From a bacterium (GTDB lineage Bacteria > Bacillota > Clostridia > Lachnospirales > Lachnospiraceae), in the NCBI GenBank assembly GCA_030535455.1, contig JAUNJY010000026.1:1-60166 (forward strand): a DNA stretch of 60,166 nt, in the 5' to 3' direction. Numbering within the stretch: position 1 is the stretch's first letter; each line of letters opens with the position of its first letter. Under the pieces are notes generated by a model. That model ran no database searches. It had not been told where the DNA came from and saw nothing but the letters and a program-made list of their open reading frames with translations. This document shows, piece after piece, positions 59,961-60,166 of this stretch. A program made the translations under genes and the position numbers.

Positions 59961-60166
59961 ATTGAACAAAAGCATTCCTTTGGGAAGTCTATAATCAATA
60001 AAAAATGGCTTTCCAAAAAAAAGACAGAAAGCTAAGACATGGTTCTTGTCATTTGTAAGTGACAAAGTATGAAAAATGTCATATATATAGGGGTTTATGC
60101 GGTTTTCCTTAGGGAAAAAAGAGTTGCTATGTCTATATAGTAATGTTACAATAAGACTATTATGAT

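Noticed and set aside
60046-60065. TTGTCA-N8-TGACAA as a further XRE operator
   Set aside because: The half-sites face the opposite way and the spacer differs from the two sites at 8167-8226.

Overview
The window looks like a chromosomal segment of a low-GC, endospore-forming, motile Firmicute, most likely a plant-polysaccharide-degrading member of the Lachnospiraceae (Clostridium cluster XIVa). Support: a CotJA-CotJB-CotJC spore coat operon; a Bacillus/Clostridium-type mbl-flhO-flhP-rod-binding flagellar cluster with SigD-like promoters; MutS2, RecD2, RlmD, a PolC-like exonuclease and a SEC-C methionine aminopeptidase; purine-rich ribosome binding sites; and a complete cytoplasmic galacturonate pathway. 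I assign the organism by inference only; no rRNA is present. I see no prophage, insertion sequence or CRISPR array.

Layout. 1-387: a tRNA cluster (Tyr partial, initiator Met, Phe, Gly) with a terminator. 476-9261: housekeeping and small membrane genes (radical SAM, nth, exonuclease, VanW, HypE-like, trmL, an XRE/DUF3169 pair). 9398-13993, minus strand: two-component system and mutS2. 14190-20726: an HtrA-like protein without its catalytic His and Ser, an HD exoribonuclease, rlmD, map and a chromate transporter. 20813-23955: HAD phosphatase, AraC regulator and MATE exporter. 24114-42084: a pectin/galacturonate locus. 42153-44579: GNAT, a small unknown protein and the cotJ operon. 44786-53046: mbl, flagellar rod genes, recD2, a sugar nucleotidyltransferase, comF and yvyF. 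53153-59899: cvfB, acyl-ACP thioesterase, ridA, CPBP protease, yjfB, an NlpC/P60 hydrolase, a PilZ protein and long-form hpf, with a DnaA-box cluster before hpf.

The pectin locus works as one system. An ABC importer (binding protein plus two permeases) brings in oligogalacturonides. A GH28 enzyme without a signal peptide would cut them inside the cell. UxaC, UxaB and UxaA convert galacturonate to 2-keto-3-deoxygluconate, KduI and KduD bring in unsaturated uronates, and KdgK plus an aldolase fused to a VOC domain give pyruvate and glyceraldehyde-3-phosphate. Two LacI regulators flank the locus; TGTAAG operators lie in the lacI-uxaC/uxaB divergent promoter, and a cre-like site lies upstream of the importer promoter. 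Hairpins sit between most cistrons, and codon use in the structural genes is strongly biased.

The most unusual observations are: a ~50-nt structured element at two distant sites (3771-3820 and 38399-38448, plus a partial copy) next to a terminator-like hairpin; a chain of adjacent perfect hairpins at 7913-8069; a pseudo-HtrA; the aldolase-VOC fusion; a divergent, possibly GH88/GH105-like protein between the binding protein and permeases; a DnaA-box cluster away from dnaA; and Cys-rich extensions on CotJA and CotJC.
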